A DNA stretch of 64,000 nt from DAITBA01 sp036824005. Lineage in GTDB: Bacteria; Pseudomonadota; Gammaproteobacteria; Burkholderiales; Rhodocyclaceae. Within the stretch, counting starts at the first letter, position 1, and each line of letters starts with the position of its first letter. The stretch covers positions 62,001-126,000 of the forward strand of contig DAITBA010000008.1 in the NCBI GenBank assembly GCA_036824005.1, read 5' to 3'. Both the position numbers and the translations under genes were made by a program. Under the pieces are notes generated by a model. The model was not told the DNA's origin. It worked only from the letters and a program-made list of their open reading frames with translations, and made no database searches. Positions 34,459 to 44,541 of this stretch are shown one piece after another.

Positions 34459-35730
34459 TCAACGGAGGACCAGCTCCTGCGCCACGCGCACGCCATGGGG
34501 CGGCGGGGCATAGTGCCGGGTTGGTTGGGGCTTGTCGCGCCGGTGCCCGAGCGCGGCCTCGATCAGGGCGAGCGCCTGGGCGGTCGGCCGCCGCGGCGTG
34601 AAGCCCGCGTAGCGGCGGGCAAAGACCTGGGCGGCGTTGCGGTAACACGGCTGCTCCAGCAGCGCCCGCAGCAGGGCCGTGAAGCCGACCACACTGTGGT
34701 CGCGAGCGATCGTCCCGGCGCCCAGGGCCTCCACACGCCGGCAGATCAGATACTGCTCGACCACCGCCGGCACCAGCGCCAGGGGCACGCCGGCCAGCAG
34801 AAAGGGCGTGAGCGTACCGATGCCGCCCAAGGACAGCGCCAGATCGGTCTCGGCGAGCACGCCGGACAAGGCGACCGGTTCGGTGAGCACCCGCAGGCCT
34901 GGCGCCGACAGCGCCCGCGCCTGGGACTGCGCGATTCCCGGTACGGCACAGATGACATTCGCGTCGAGGTCCTTCAGCGCCTTGATGAGCGCCTCGAACC
35001 CCGGCACGCTCGGCCGCAGGTAGGCGAAGAGCCGGGGGCTTGTCGAGGTCGGCCAGTCTACCTCGATGCCACCGGGATCGAAGTAGATCGGCCCGGCGTA
35101 GGCCTCGCCGGCTCGCACGCCGTAGTGGTCCAGTTCGGGAAAGCTTGCCAGCAGCGTGGGTGCGCCGGCGAAGAGATCGGCCAGGCAGTCGAGGGCGGGG
35201 CCGCCCAAGGACTTGGCCACGGTATTCAGCGCCTCGACCACCGTGTCGTCGGACTGCTGCAGCCGCTGCGCCGGGATCGACTCCCAGGGGCGCATCGAGG
35301 GCAAGGGGGTCTGCCGCGGCGGCAGCTCGAAGCCGTTGCCCACCAGCACCGCCGGGATGCGGGCGATGCGGCAGGCAACCAAGGCGGTGGGCGCGTGGTC
35401 GATCTCCACCACCTCGGGGCGAGCCAGGGCGAACAGACTCAACCAGCTCTGCACCGCGCCCCACAGCACGTGACGGTCGGTGTAGCCGATTGCCGCCAGC
35501 AGCTCGGCATAACTGGCCGGCGAGCGCGTCGGGGACGCCTGGGGCTGACACAGCGGCGCCTGGAAGAAGCGCAAGCCGCGCCGGCCGAGCACCTCGGCCG
35601 CCACGCGCGTGTCGCGCACGGCGAAGCTGACCTCGTGGCCGCGCGCCCGCAGCGCTTCGGCGATCGGTACCTGGCGCGCCAGATGTCCATAGGTGCTGCC
35701 CAGCTCCCAGGCGAAGAGGATGCGGTTCAT
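34459..35730 (-). CDS. GT-B glycosyltransferase (UGT/MGT-like)
   Basis: The 423-aa protein begins ILFAWELGSTYGHLARQVPIAEAL, like macrolide or erythromycin-type glycosyltransferases that use nucleotide sugars. It has a two-lobe layout, with SLGGIGTLTPFLLAGVPLALVP near residue 310-330 in place of the usual HHGG donor motif (here LGGIGT). No signal peptide. It is placed between the RTX gene (24 bases upstream) and the HlyD gene within the secretion operon, so it may glycosylate the RTX protein or a linked metabolite. This role is inference. Confidence 0.78.
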   Translation of the reverse strand: MNRILFAWELGSTYGHLARQVPIAEALRARGHEVSFAVRDTRVAAEVLGRRGLRFFQAPLCQPQASPTRSPASYAELLAAIGYTDRHVLWGAVQSWLSLFALARPEVVEIDHAPTALVACRIARIPAVLVGNGFELPPRQTPLPSMRPWESIPAQRLQQSDDTVVEALNTVAKSLGGPALDCLADLFAGAPTLLASFPELDHYGVRAGEAYAGPIYFDPGGIEVDWPTSTSPRLFAYLRPSVPGFEALIKALKDLDANVICAVPGIAQSQARALSAPGLRVLTEPVALSGVLAETDLALSLGGIGTLTPFLLAGVPLALVPAVVEQYLICRRVEALGAGTIARDHSVVGFTALLRALLEQPCYRNAAQVFARRYAGFTPRRPTAQALALIEAALGHRRDKPQPTRHYAPPPHGVRVAQELVLR

Positions 35731-35753
35731 GGGTCGTTCCTGTGCATGCGCTG

Positions 35754-38700
35754 TCAGCCGAGCGCGGGGCTGCCGCCCTGCAGGCTGGCGAGCGGGCGCA
35801 GCGTCTGCGCGCTTGCCCCGAACTGGGGCGCGCCGATCACCTCCTGCGCCGCCGTGACGCCGATGCCCGCGAGCGTGCCGTTCCTGCCGTACTGGTAGGC
35901 GAGATCGCCGCCCAAGGCGGCGGTGTCCGAGCCGCCCAGGTGGAACTGGGTGAGCGCATTGGTGAGCGCCCAGCTCGTGAGCGTCGGATCGGCGGTGCGC
36001 GCCTGGTCGAAGGCGTCGGCGAGGCCGGCGAAGTCGAACTGGGCGATCTTCTTATTGCGCAGGGCATCGGCGGAATTGGCGTCAAACTCCGCCATCGCCT
36101 CGGCCACCAGCTGCAGGTTGAGCACGCTCTTGTAGCGCTCGCCGTTGGTGCCCACGGTGTACCAGTCCTTGAGCGTGATTCGGTCACTGCCGCCCAGGTT
36201 AAGCACCAGGTGGTTGCCGGACTTCGATAGGCTCAGCTCGCCGTAGCCGATGCCCCCGCCGATGGCGAGCGTGTTGTCCAGGCCTTGGCTGGCGATCACC
36301 GTGTCCTGGCCGTCCCCCTTGTTGAAGACGATCACGTCGGCGCCCTCGCCGGTGGTCAGCGTGTCGTTGCCCGTGCCGCCGAGGAAGAACTCGGCGTTGG
36401 CGCCACCGGTGAGCTTGTCGTTGTCGGCGCCGCCGTCGAAGGGATTGGCGCCGTAGATGTCCCACAGCGTGTCGGCGCCGGCCCCGCCCTGCATGAGATC
36501 GTTGCCTTCCTCGCCCTCCAGCCGGTCGATACCCGCCTCGCCCGCCAGGTAGTCGTTGCCGCTCCAGCCGTAGAGCGTGTCATCGCCCGCGCCCCCGAGT
36601 GCGACATCGTCACCGTCGTCGCCGTAGAGCTTGTCGGCGCCGTCCTCGCCCTCCAGCCAGTCGTTGCCGGTCCAGCCGTACAGGGAATCGTTGCCGGTGC
36701 CACCGAAGACCCGGTCCTCGCCCGCGTCGCCGTAAAGCTTGTCATTGCCGCCCAGGCCGTAGAGCGTGTCGTTGCCGGCATCCCCGGCCAGGGTATTGGC
36801 GCCGGCGTTGCCGGTGAGCGTGTTGTCCAGGGCGTTGCCGTAGCCGTTGAGGTTGGCGCTGCCGCTGAGCAGCAGATTCTCGACGTGGTCGGATGTGGTG
36901 TAACTGACGCTTGCCTGAACGGTGTCGGTTCCTTCGTTCGCCTGCTCGATGACGGCATCGGCCGCGTTGTCGACGACATAGGTGTCGTTGCCCTTGCGCC
37001 CGATGAGGGTGTCGGCGCCGGCGCCGCCGTCCAGCGTGTCATCGCCGGACAGGCCGGTGAGGGTGTTGGCGCCGCTCGTGCCGCTGAGCGTCTGCCCCGG
37101 CGCCGCCGCGACGGTGAGATCGAAACCAAGTGCGCCGGTCGCGTTGGATGTATCGCGGGCGATGACCTTGATGCTCAGGGTGCCGATCTCGCCCACGGGT
37201 GGCGTGCCGCTGAACGTCGCGGTGGCGGCATCGAAACCCAGCCACGCCGGCAGGGCGGTCCCGTCGGCAAGCGTGGCCGAGAGCGTGAAGCTGTCGCCGG
37301 CATCGACATCGATGAAGGCGTTGGCCGGCAGCGTATAAGCGAATGCCGCGTTCTCCGTTGCGTTCTGCGCCGGCACTGAAGCGTTGGCCACCGGAGCATC
37401 GTTGACGTTGGCCACCGTAAGATCGAAGACGTCGCTCACCGTAAGCCCGCCGCCATCCGTGGCCGTGACCTGGACGCTAAGCGTGCCGACATCGGCGTTG
37501 GTCGGTGTGCCGGAGAAGGTGCGCGTGGCGGCGTCGAAATTCAACCACGCGGGCAGGGCGGAACCGTCGGCGCGCGTGGCCGTGTAGGTCAGGGTATCGC
37601 CCGGATCGGCATCGACGAAAGCCTTTGTCGGTACGGTGAAGTCGAACAGCGAATCTTCGGCCGCCGTCTGATCAGAGACAGGTTGATCCAGGGTCGGGGC
37701 AGTGTTGATGGCGCTGGGCCGGGGCGGCGCCATATCGAGGAGCTGTTGCCGCGTGAGCACCGTGCCATCGGCGAACTCGAAGCGCTCGATGCCGATGCCA
37801 AGTGCGTCGTCCGCGTTCGGCATGACCACGCGCACACCGCCTTCTGTTCCCCACTGGATCTCGAGCGCGAAGCGCTCGCCTGCCTCTTCTTCGCGCGTCC
37901 AGGTGAAGTGCAGGTCTTCCGGACGGACGCCGGCCTCGAACAAGACCGTATCGGTCGGCAGGCGGCCGCCATAGTAGAGGTAATACACGTCGTTGGGATC
38001 GGTGTAGCCGGAATCGAAGATGAGATCCAGTCCCTGGCCTGCGCCCGCGACCACCCGATAGACATCCGCGCCGCCGCGGCCATTCAGGCGGTCGTTGCCC
38101 TCGCCGCCGATCAGTTCGTCGTGTTCGCCGCTGCCTAGCAGCGTGTCGTTGCCGGCGTTGCCGTATAAAAAGTCATGCAACCGGTCGGGATTGTCGATAT
38201 CGGGGGACCAGGACCAATAGAACGGAGAATCCTGCGCCAAGGCGGCGAAATCAGGTGTCTCGACGCTGCCGGTCTGGACCCAGTCGTCGCCCGCACCAGC
38301 ATCCACCAGCGCCGGTCGGCGATCGAGTCGGATGTGGTTCGCCGACGCTCCTGCGGTGATGACATCGACTTCCAACGTCCGATCGGTGTGGTAGGCGTAG
38401 GCCTGTTCCGCATACGTGCGAGTAACCTGTCGCGGCCTGTAGCCCGTGACATGGAAGAAGCCGTTCGGGTCCTCCAGTTCCGCCTGGGTCGGCATGCGGG
38501 TGCCGGGCGCAAGCTGGGTGCCGTTGAGGCTCGCGAGATACGCGAGGGCTTCGTCATGGGGCACGTAGCGCCCGATCGGTTCCTGTACCGTCTCGACGCG
38601 GCCGGCCGTGCGCGCGCCCAGATCCTCACGCCACGATACCGTGGTATCGCGGGCTGTGCCTGCGATCTCGGTCGCATCACTGGCCGTCGCCACCGGCGCG

Positions 38701-41700
38701 ATGGTCAGGGTATCCCGATATTGCGTTGTGCCACTGCCCCGGCTTCGGGAATAAGTGCCGCCGGCGCCCGTAACGGTGCCGTAGGTAAAGACGTTGCTTA
38801 CCATCTGGGTAGTGAGCCCATTGAGGAAGGCATCCTGATAGTGCTGAACGCGCTCCGATAGCGGGCGGGTCTGCTGCGCCAGCGCGACTTGATCCAGCAC
38901 CGAGGAAAGCGCGGTGGTTTCCCCGGCAGGGCCGAACTGCCACTGCTTCGGGCTCGCGAAATAGCCCTTCAACAGCAAACCATCCTCAGAGCCGGCGACG
39001 CCGAGGAACAGATCGTTCGCCTCCCGCGACGCCACGAGATCGGCAATGCTCAACCCCGCCGCGAGCTCGATGCGGTCATTGTCGGTACCCGCCTCGATCA
39101 CGGTGTCGCGCCCCATGCCCCGCTCGATGATATATGTGTCGCTCCCAGCGCCCCCTTCGAGCGTATCCGTGCCGGTACCGCCGATCAGTCGGTCATTGCC
39201 CGCTCCGCCCTGGAGCCGGTCGTTGCCGGCACCACCGTTGAGTGTGTCGTCGAAACGGCTGCCCGAGCGCACGTCGTCCGCCGCCGTGCCGACCAGATTC
39301 AAAGGCTCTGCCAGCGTGCGTTCGAGAAACTGGGCACCGGTCAGCTCGCCGTCATCGGCAAACGAGAACGACCAGGCATCGCTGCGCAGGCCGTCGCGGA
39401 TCTCGATCCTGTCCCCCTGGTTACCGTAGTCGATGACAAGGTACTCGCCACCCTCGGCATCGACCTGCCGATGCGATACCACCGTGTCGAGCGCGATACC
39501 AGGGCCGAAGGCGATCGTGTTTGCAATCGCAGTGGTGCCACCGGAATCGGTCTCAGCGATGACGTCGTGACCATCGCCGAGGTTGAAGGCATAGGTATCC
39601 GCCTCGGCCCCGCCGTCGAGCCGGTCTTCCCCCCGTCCGCCGTCGAGCCGATCCCAGCCGTCGCCGCCGGACAGCACGTCGTTGCCGGCGCCGCCGAACA
39701 GGTGATCCGAGCCTTCACGACCCTCAAGGGTGTCGTTGGCGTTGCCGCCCACGAGCCGGTTCGGCGCGATGTCCCCCTGCAGGTTGAGCGGCGTGTTGTC
39801 CAACTGGGCGAGCAGTTGCTCGCGGGACAGCACCGTGCCGTCGGCGAATTCGTAACTCGCGATGCCGCCAACGAATCCTCCCTCGATCCGAACGGCATCA
39901 CCCGCGCCATATTGCAGCCGGATGTCCTGGGCGCCTTCGCGACTCAGGGTCAATGCGGCGGGTGCGATGCCGGCACCGAAGCGAATGCGGTTGATGCCCT
40001 CGCCGTCGGTGACGACGTCCTCACCGTCACCGGCGTTGAAGACGTAGGTATCGTCGCCGGCATTGCCCTGGAGCGTGTCCGCACCGCTGCCGCCAAGCAG
40101 CAGGTCGTTGCCGGTGCCGCCCCAGAGCTGATCCTGCCCGGCGCCGCCTTCGAGGATGTCATCGCCGGCGCCGCCGTCGAGCCGGTCGTTGCCGCTTTGC
40201 CCGCGCAGCGTGTCCGCACCGACGCCGCCGTACAGACTGTCATCGGCGCGGCCGCCGAGCAGCTCGCTGCCCTCGGGTCGTGCCGTGCCGACGAAGCGCG
40301 GGAAATCGTTCTGCTCCAATAGCCCGGCGAGCGATACCTCTTCGCCGCCGGCGAAGCGGAAGCGTTGCACGCCGCGTCCACGCAGGCCCTCACGGATGAC
40401 TATCCCGCGCACGATCACGCCGTTTTCTTCGACGGTGTTGATGCCCAGGTACTCGCCGTCGGCGGTGTTCAAAACACGAAGGCGCAGCGAACCCGGTGTC
40501 ATGTCCGCGGGCAGCACCAGGGTGTTGATGCCGTCGGCGTCCTCGATCTGCACCACACCGCTGATGGCGGCAACGACGTAGGTGTCGTCACCCTGGTCGC
40601 CGCTCAACAGGTCGTTGCCGGCGTCGCTGTGCAACACGTCATTGCCGTCGCCGCCGCTCAGCACGTCGTCGTCGCGGGCATCGAACGGCTGGCCCGGCGC
40701 ATGGCCCGCGATCTGCGGCACGAAGTCCGGGCCCGGTCCGAGATGGGCATCCAGTCCGCGCGAGAACATCGGGAAGCCCGCGCCGAGACCGGCTCCCCCA
40801 AACAGCCTGTCATTGCCGGCACCGCCCAGGATGAGATCATTGCCCGTACCGCCGGCGATCAGGTCGTCGCCGGCGCCCGCGTCCACGAAATCGTCACCGC
40901 CGCCGGCATCGACGGTGTCGTTGCCGGAGCCGGCGTAGATTGCATCCGCCGAGCCGACCCAATAGGGATAGTCACCATAGTGATTGGGAACTTCGTCCAA
41001 ACGGGGAAGGGCACCCGTGACCAGATCCAGCGATCCATCCAGATTGACGACCCAGCGATTCGACTGGGCGACGATGTCGGCGTCGCCCCAGACCACGTCC
41101 GCACCGGCGCCACCGTGGATCTCGTCGCTGCCGGCACCGCCGGCCAGACCGTCGTTACCGGCGCTGCCGTAGATGAGATCATCGCCGCTGCCCCCGGCCA
41201 CCCAGTCGCCCTTGACGCCCACCGGGTTCTGGTAGCCGCTGTACTGGGCATCGGTGTCCAGGCCATGGGCCGATCGGCTGCGCGCGCTCAGCGCCGCGAC
41301 ATCCTCCAACTCGACGTCCGTGTCCGCATCGTTCTCGCCGTACAGCTCGTCGTTGCCCGCCCCGCCGTAGAGCGTGTCGCTGTCCGCGCCGCCGACGAGG
41401 TAATCGTCGCCGTCGCGCCCGTCGAGGCTGTCGCCGTAGGCCCCGCCGAACATGTTCTCGGTGCCCGCCGTGCCGGTGAGCGTGTCGTCGCGCGGCTGCG
41501 GGCGGTTGAACAGGATCTTGGCGTTGCCGGCGCTATCGTAGAGCAGCGTCTCGTTGTCCGGCCCGTAGGGCGCCGTCTCGGCGCGCTGAAAATCCCCATA
41601 GACATTGGCGGCAGCCCCGATACTCTGGATCGGCGAGGCCGGTTCGTCCTCCGCCCCGCTCAGCGGCCCGCCGTAGCCCAGATCGAGCGAGAGCTCGCCC

Positions 41701-43475
41701 GCGTCCCAGTCGGCGATGTCCAGCCCGCCCGCGGCGTCCTGGAAGCGGATCTCCAGCTTCTTGCTGTTCTTGTCCAGTCGGTAGCTCACCGCGCCATGCT
41801 CGACGTCGGTCCAGTACTTGAAGGTCTCGGTCTCGCTCACCAGCCGCCCGCGGTGCAGGCCATAGCGTGCGCCGCTGCCATCGACGAGCTGAATGCGCCC
41901 CGCGCCGTCGGCATCCTCGACGCTGTCCAGCCCGTCGCCCTTGCGCCAGCGGTAGGTGTCCGCGCCGGCGCCGCCTTGCAGGCGGTCGTTGCCGGCTCCG
42001 CCGAGCAGGATGTCGTTGCCGGCCCCGCCTTCCAGGGTGTCGATACCCGTGCCGCCTTCCAGGTAGTCGCCACCGTCATAGCCGTACAGCGTGTCATCGC
42101 CGCCGGCGCCGTAGAGGCGGTCGTTCGTCGAGCCGCCTTCCACGGTCGTGCCGGTATCGCCATCGAACACGATGCGCCGCTTGGCGGCGGGCGAGATCCA
42201 GTTCGAGCCCAGATTCATCGTCAGCCCGCTGGCGAGGTCCTTGAACACGGCATCCGGTGCCCCACCCTTGCCATAGGCCGTGGTGTCGGCCTGGGCGTCT
42301 TCGGTGGCCAGCTTGAGCTTCCAGCCAAGCATGGCGGCGCGGTCGAAAAGCCAGTCGCCCGTCAGCTCGCCCGCGCCGGTGGCCGGATCGTAGAGGCTGA
42401 GCGCCGCGGCGTGAGCGTCGTAGCTGCGGCCTTGCACCGCAAAGGGCAGCAACTCCTTCAGCGCGAAGCGGCAGGCGATGTCGGTCTTGGCCAGCGCGGC
42501 ATCGGCCGCGGCATCCAGGCCCATGCGCCGCACGGTGTAGGTTTCGCCAAGGGCCTGCAGCGTGTCGATCGCCTCCCTGATCTGGCCGTAGGCCCGGTAA
42601 AGAGCGTCGCGGTCGCCCACCGGAATATCGGGAGCGACAGCGAGGAATACTTTGCCCAGGGCTTGGGTTGCCGCTTCCAGGGTGGCGGCATTCTGATCGG
42701 TGGCAGCTTTGAGGATGGCGCCGATGCTCTCAACCCCAAGGCTGGAATCCGTGCGGGCGAAGAGGTCGTAGACGGCCAGGGCGTCGGTGATGCCGACAAT
42801 GCTGTGATGGTCAATGGGGTTGACGCTGGCTTCTGTCTCGATGAAAACCGGCGGCGCTAACTGCGTGCCCAGTCCAGCAATGACGGACGCGCCCGCTGTT
42901 CCGCGCAGGTTCGTCAGATTCGCGAGCGTACCCAATCCAGTAACACCGAGCGCGCTACGTAGTACATCTACCAGCGGACTGAACACACCATCCATCCCCG
43001 GCGCGTTGTAGGTGTAGACCGCCGATACCCGATTGCCGAATTGCAGCGCTACGGCGTCGGCTAAATAGCCACCAAGAGAATGACCCGTCACCGTGAAATT
43101 CGCCGGCAGCACGCCATTTGCGCTCCAGGCTTCGATGCGCTCGCGCAGACTGGCGAACTGAAGATTCATCTGCGGAGGAAAACCGTTGCTCAGCAGGTAG
43201 TCGGCCGCCAAGTCCAGCACATCGGCAGGCTCGGTCCCGCGAATGGCCAAGTACCTCCTGCCTGTCGCCACCTCTTCGAACACTGTTGCAGAAACACCCG
43301 TGCCATCGGTATAGCGATCGACTACTCTCCAGTCCGTTGCAAAGCGAGAAGCTTGAAGGTCGGCCATCTTGATCTCTCGAAGCAGTGCTTCATTCGGGAT
43401 CCCCGGTTGGAGATTTGCGTACGCGGCCATCGCCAGCACGGATTGCTTGTACAGCTCAATCGAATCGTTTGTCAT
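35754..43475 (-). CDS. Giant RTX protein with N-terminal lipase-like domain
   Basis: The 2573-aa product has an N-terminal alpha/beta-hydrolase part of class 3 lipase type (nucleophile S133 in VTGHSLGGYLADA; likely catalytic His in DHHSIVG, 223-224). About nine blocks of GGxGxDxLx calcium-binding nonapeptides follow, mixed with haemolysin-related 'FADGTVLTREQLL' modules. Two dystroglycan/cadherin-type beta domains (TPTNADVGTLSVQVTA and PVGEIGTLSIKVIA) come next, then a last long RTX block and a C-terminal segment rich in Gly/Ala/Leu with no cysteines, as expected of a type I secretion signal. It should be exported and fold in calcium. Substrate and target are unknown. Confidence 0.93.
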   Translation of the reverse strand: MTNDSIELYKQSVLAMAAYANLQPGIPNEALLREIKMADLQASRFATDWRVVDRYTDGTGVSATVFEEVATGRRYLAIRGTEPADVLDLAADYLLSNGFPPQMNLQFASLRERIEAWSANGVLPANFTVTGHSLGGYLADAVALQFGNRVSAVYTYNAPGMDGVFSPLVDVLRSALGVTGLGTLANLTNLRGTAGASVIAGLGTQLAPPVFIETEASVNPIDHHSIVGITDALAVYDLFARTDSSLGVESIGAILKAATDQNAATLEAATQALGKVFLAVAPDIPVGDRDALYRAYGQIREAIDTLQALGETYTVRRMGLDAAADAALAKTDIACRFALKELLPFAVQGRSYDAHAAALSLYDPATGAGELTGDWLFDRAAMLGWKLKLATEDAQADTTAYGKGGAPDAVFKDLASGLTMNLGSNWISPAAKRRIVFDGDTGTTVEGGSTNDRLYGAGGDDTLYGYDGGDYLEGGTGIDTLEGGAGNDILLGGAGNDRLQGGAGADTYRWRKGDGLDSVEDADGAGRIQLVDGSGARYGLHRGRLVSETETFKYWTDVEHGAVSYRLDKNSKKLEIRFQDAAGGLDIADWDAGELSLDLGYGGPLSGAEDEPASPIQSIGAAANVYGDFQRAETAPYGPDNETLLYDSAGNAKILFNRPQPRDDTLTGTAGTENMFGGAYGDSLDGRDGDDYLVGGADSDTLYGGAGNDELYGENDADTDVELEDVAALSARSRSAHGLDTDAQYSGYQNPVGVKGDWVAGGSGDDLIYGSAGNDGLAGGAGSDEIHGGAGADVVWGDADIVAQSNRWVVNLDGSLDLVTGALPRLDEVPNHYGDYPYWVGSADAIYAGSGNDTVDAGGGDDFVDAGAGDDLIAGGTGNDLILGGAGNDRLFGGAGLGAGFPMFSRGLDAHLGPGPDFVPQIAGHAPGQPFDARDDDVLSGGDGNDVLHSDAGNDLLSGDQGDDTYVVAAISGVVQIEDADGINTLVLPADMTPGSLRLRVLNTADGEYLGINTVEENGVIVRGIVIREGLRGRGVQRFRFAGGEEVSLAGLLEQNDFPRFVGTARPEGSELLGGRADDSLYGGVGADTLRGQSGNDRLDGGAGDDILEGGAGQDQLWGGTGNDLLLGGSGADTLQGNAGDDTYVFNAGDGEDVVTDGEGINRIRFGAGIAPAALTLSREGAQDIRLQYGAGDAVRIEGGFVGGIASYEFADGTVLSREQLLAQLDNTPLNLQGDIAPNRLVGGNANDTLEGREGSDHLFGGAGNDVLSGGDGWDRLDGGRGEDRLDGGAEADTYAFNLGDGHDVIAETDSGGTTAIANTIAFGPGIALDTVVSHRQVDAEGGEYLVIDYGNQGDRIEIRDGLRSDAWSFSFADDGELTGAQFLERTLAEPLNLVGTAADDVRSGSRFDDTLNGGAGNDRLQGGAGNDRLIGGTGTDTLEGGAGSDTYIIERGMGRDTVIEAGTDNDRIELAAGLSIADLVASREANDLFLGVAGSEDGLLLKGYFASPKQWQFGPAGETTALSSVLDQVALAQQTRPLSERVQHYQDAFLNGLTTQMVSNVFTYGTVTGAGGTYSRSRGSGTTQYRDTLTIAPVATASDATEIAGTARDTTVSWREDLGARTAGRVETVQEPIGRYVPHDEALAYLASLNGTQLAPGTRMPTQAELEDPNGFFHVTGYRPRQVTRTYAEQAYAYHTDRTLEVDVITAGASANHIRLDRRPALVDAGAGDDWVQTGSVETPDFAALAQDSPFYWSWSPDIDNPDRLHDFLYGNAGNDTLLGSGEHDELIGGEGNDRLNGRGGADVYRVVAGAGQGLDLIFDSGYTDPNDVYYLYYGGRLPTDTVLFEAGVRPEDLHFTWTREEEAGERFALEIQWGTEGGVRVVMPNADDALGIGIERFEFADGTVLTRQQLLDMAPPRPSAINTAPTLDQPVSDQTAAEDSLFDFTVPTKAFVDADPGDTLTYTATRADGSALPAWLNFDAATRTFSGTPTNADVGTLSVQVTATDGGGLTVSDVFDLTVANVNDAPVANASVPAQNATENAAFAYTLPANAFIDVDAGDSFTLSATLADGTALPAWLGFDAATATFSGTPPVGEIGTLSIKVIARDTSNATGALGFDLTVAAAPGQTLSGTSGANTLTGLSGDDTLDGGAGADTLIGRKGNDTYVVDNAADAVIEQANEGTDTVQASVSYTTSDHVENLLLSGSANLNGYGNALDNTLTGNAGANTLAGDAGNDTLYGLGGNDKLYGDAGEDRVFGGTGNDSLYGWTGNDWLEGEDGADKLYGDDGDDVALGGAGDDTLYGWSGNDYLAGEAGIDRLEGEEGNDLMQGGAGADTLWDIYGANPFDGGADNDKLTGGANAEFFLGGTGNDTLTTGEGADVIVFNKGDGQDTVIASQGLDNTLAIGGGIGYGELSLSKSGNHLVLNLGGSDRITLKDWYTVGTNGERYKSVLNLQLVAEAMAEFDANSADALRNKKIAQFDFAGLADAFDQARTADPTLTSWALTNALTQFHLGGSDTAALGGDLAYQYGRNGTLAGIGVTAAQEVIGAPQFGASAQTLRPLASLQGGSPALG

Positions 43476-43492
43476 TCTGGATCTCTCCTAAG

Positions 43493-43984
43493 CTAATTGG
43501 TATTTCTAACGAAGACCTTAGCTGCTAAGACACTGATATCCGCAGCAGCCGAGCAGCCGTACGCTGAGGAGTGCCACGGACCTATTGGATCACCGCCGCG
43601 ACGCGTATAGCCGACCCCCTCGGCCAGAAGCTTTTTGTCCGATGCTCGCACCAATCTGTAGTGGCTCCGATACAAATCCAAACTATGGAGAGTCTTTCCC
43701 TCCGGCAGTATCCATGTCGTCTCACTTGTGTAATAGAACGGGCTATCAGAGTTGGTTTCGTATCGCTTCATGACTGTTACTGCTCCGAACTTATCGAAAC
43801 TGTTCGCGGGCAATGTCACCTGCTCATATACTTTGACCACCCCATCTTTCGCGCATAGCTCATCGACGAGCCGATCCACCTGCCACTTCTTGTACGTCGG
43901 AACCCCTAGCCAAACCGTACCGAGTACAAACACGCAGGCCATTGCCGACGCAATTACCCAGCGATTGGCTGAGGGACTAACCAT
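43493..43984 (-). CDS. Membrane-anchored protein upstream of the RTX gene
   Basis: The 163-aa product has one N-terminal transmembrane segment (WVIASAMACVFVLGTVWLGV) and a periplasmic domain starting KWQVDRLVDELCAKDGVVKVYE. It has two cysteines (43 and about 145, the latter in SAYGCSAAAD) that may form a disulfide. The ATG has GGAGGAG six bases upstream. It is 17 bases before the RTX gene, so the two are surely co-transcribed. It could be an immunity, chaperone or accessory factor for the lipase-like RTX protein; no domain was recognised. Confidence 0.75.
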   Translation of the reverse strand: MVSPSANRWVIASAMACVFVLGTVWLGVPTYKKWQVDRLVDELCAKDGVVKVYEQVTLPANSFDKFGAVTVMKRYETNSDSPFYYTSETTWILPEGKTLHSLDLYRSHYRLVRASDKKLLAEGVGYTRRGGDPIGPWHSSAYGCSAAADISVLAAKVFVRNTN

Positions 43985-44205
43985 TTGCTCCTCCGTGCGA
44001 TGCGATGTATTGGAAATCCGCGAAATCGATGCCGTACTCTCTCATCTAGCCGCCGGCCAATGCCACCACAAGGACCCTGGAGCCGCTTGATTCTGGCCGT
44101 GCTTTGACCATCCAAGTCATCGCTCCTTGGAGCGTCGATATGACTCTCGTCGTCCCCGGAAGGCAGCGTAATCGACCCGATCGTTCATGAAAAGAGTATT
44201 TCTAG

Positions 44206-44541
44206 CTAGGCCAAATGGATGATGCCGGCGCGCAGTGCCTGGACGACCGCCTGGGTGCGGTTGCGTGCGGCGAGTTTGTCCAGGATGCGCTTGACATGAT
44301 TGCTGACGGTACGCGCGCTCAAGTTCAGCCGCCGCGCGATCTCGCCGTCGGTGCAGCCTTCCTTCAGGCAGCAGAGCACGCGGTGTTCGGCATCGGTGAG
44401 CAAACGCTCCCGTGATGGCCCGCGGGTCGGGATCTCCTCGGGTCGCAATCCGATGATGGGACAGACTCGCCCGGGTGCATCACAACGCATGATCAGCCCG
44501 CGCGGGCGCTCCCGGGACAGCCGTGCGTCGAGCTCACTCAT
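44206..44541 (-). CDS. LuxR-type HTH regulator overlapping the ABC exporter gene
   Basis: The 111-aa protein has a C-terminal LuxR/GerE helix-turn-helix (LTDAEHRVLCCLKEGCTDGE, IARRLNLSARTVSNHVKRIL) after a short N-terminal part with two cysteines and no recognised sensor. The ATG at 44541 overlaps the end of the ABC gene by eight bases, so it is made from the same transcript. It probably controls the secretion operon itself. A gap of 221 bases separates it from the next gene, where a second promoter may lie. Confidence 0.85.
   Translation of the reverse strand: MSELDARLSRERPRGLIMRCDAPGRVCPIIGLRPEEIPTRGPSRERLLTDAEHRVLCCLKEGCTDGEIARRLNLSARTVSNHVKRILDKLAARNRTQAVVQALRAGIIHLA

Noticed and set aside
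36285..42860. Long plus-strand frames of 364, 477 and 831 codons under the RTX gene
   Set aside because: They are antisense shadows of repetitive GGxGxD codons, rich in Val/Ala/Gly without domains.
35754..43475. Tandem DNA repeats or CRISPR-like array
   Set aside because: The periodicity is that of RTX nonapeptide codons; spacing is 27 bases with varied sequence.
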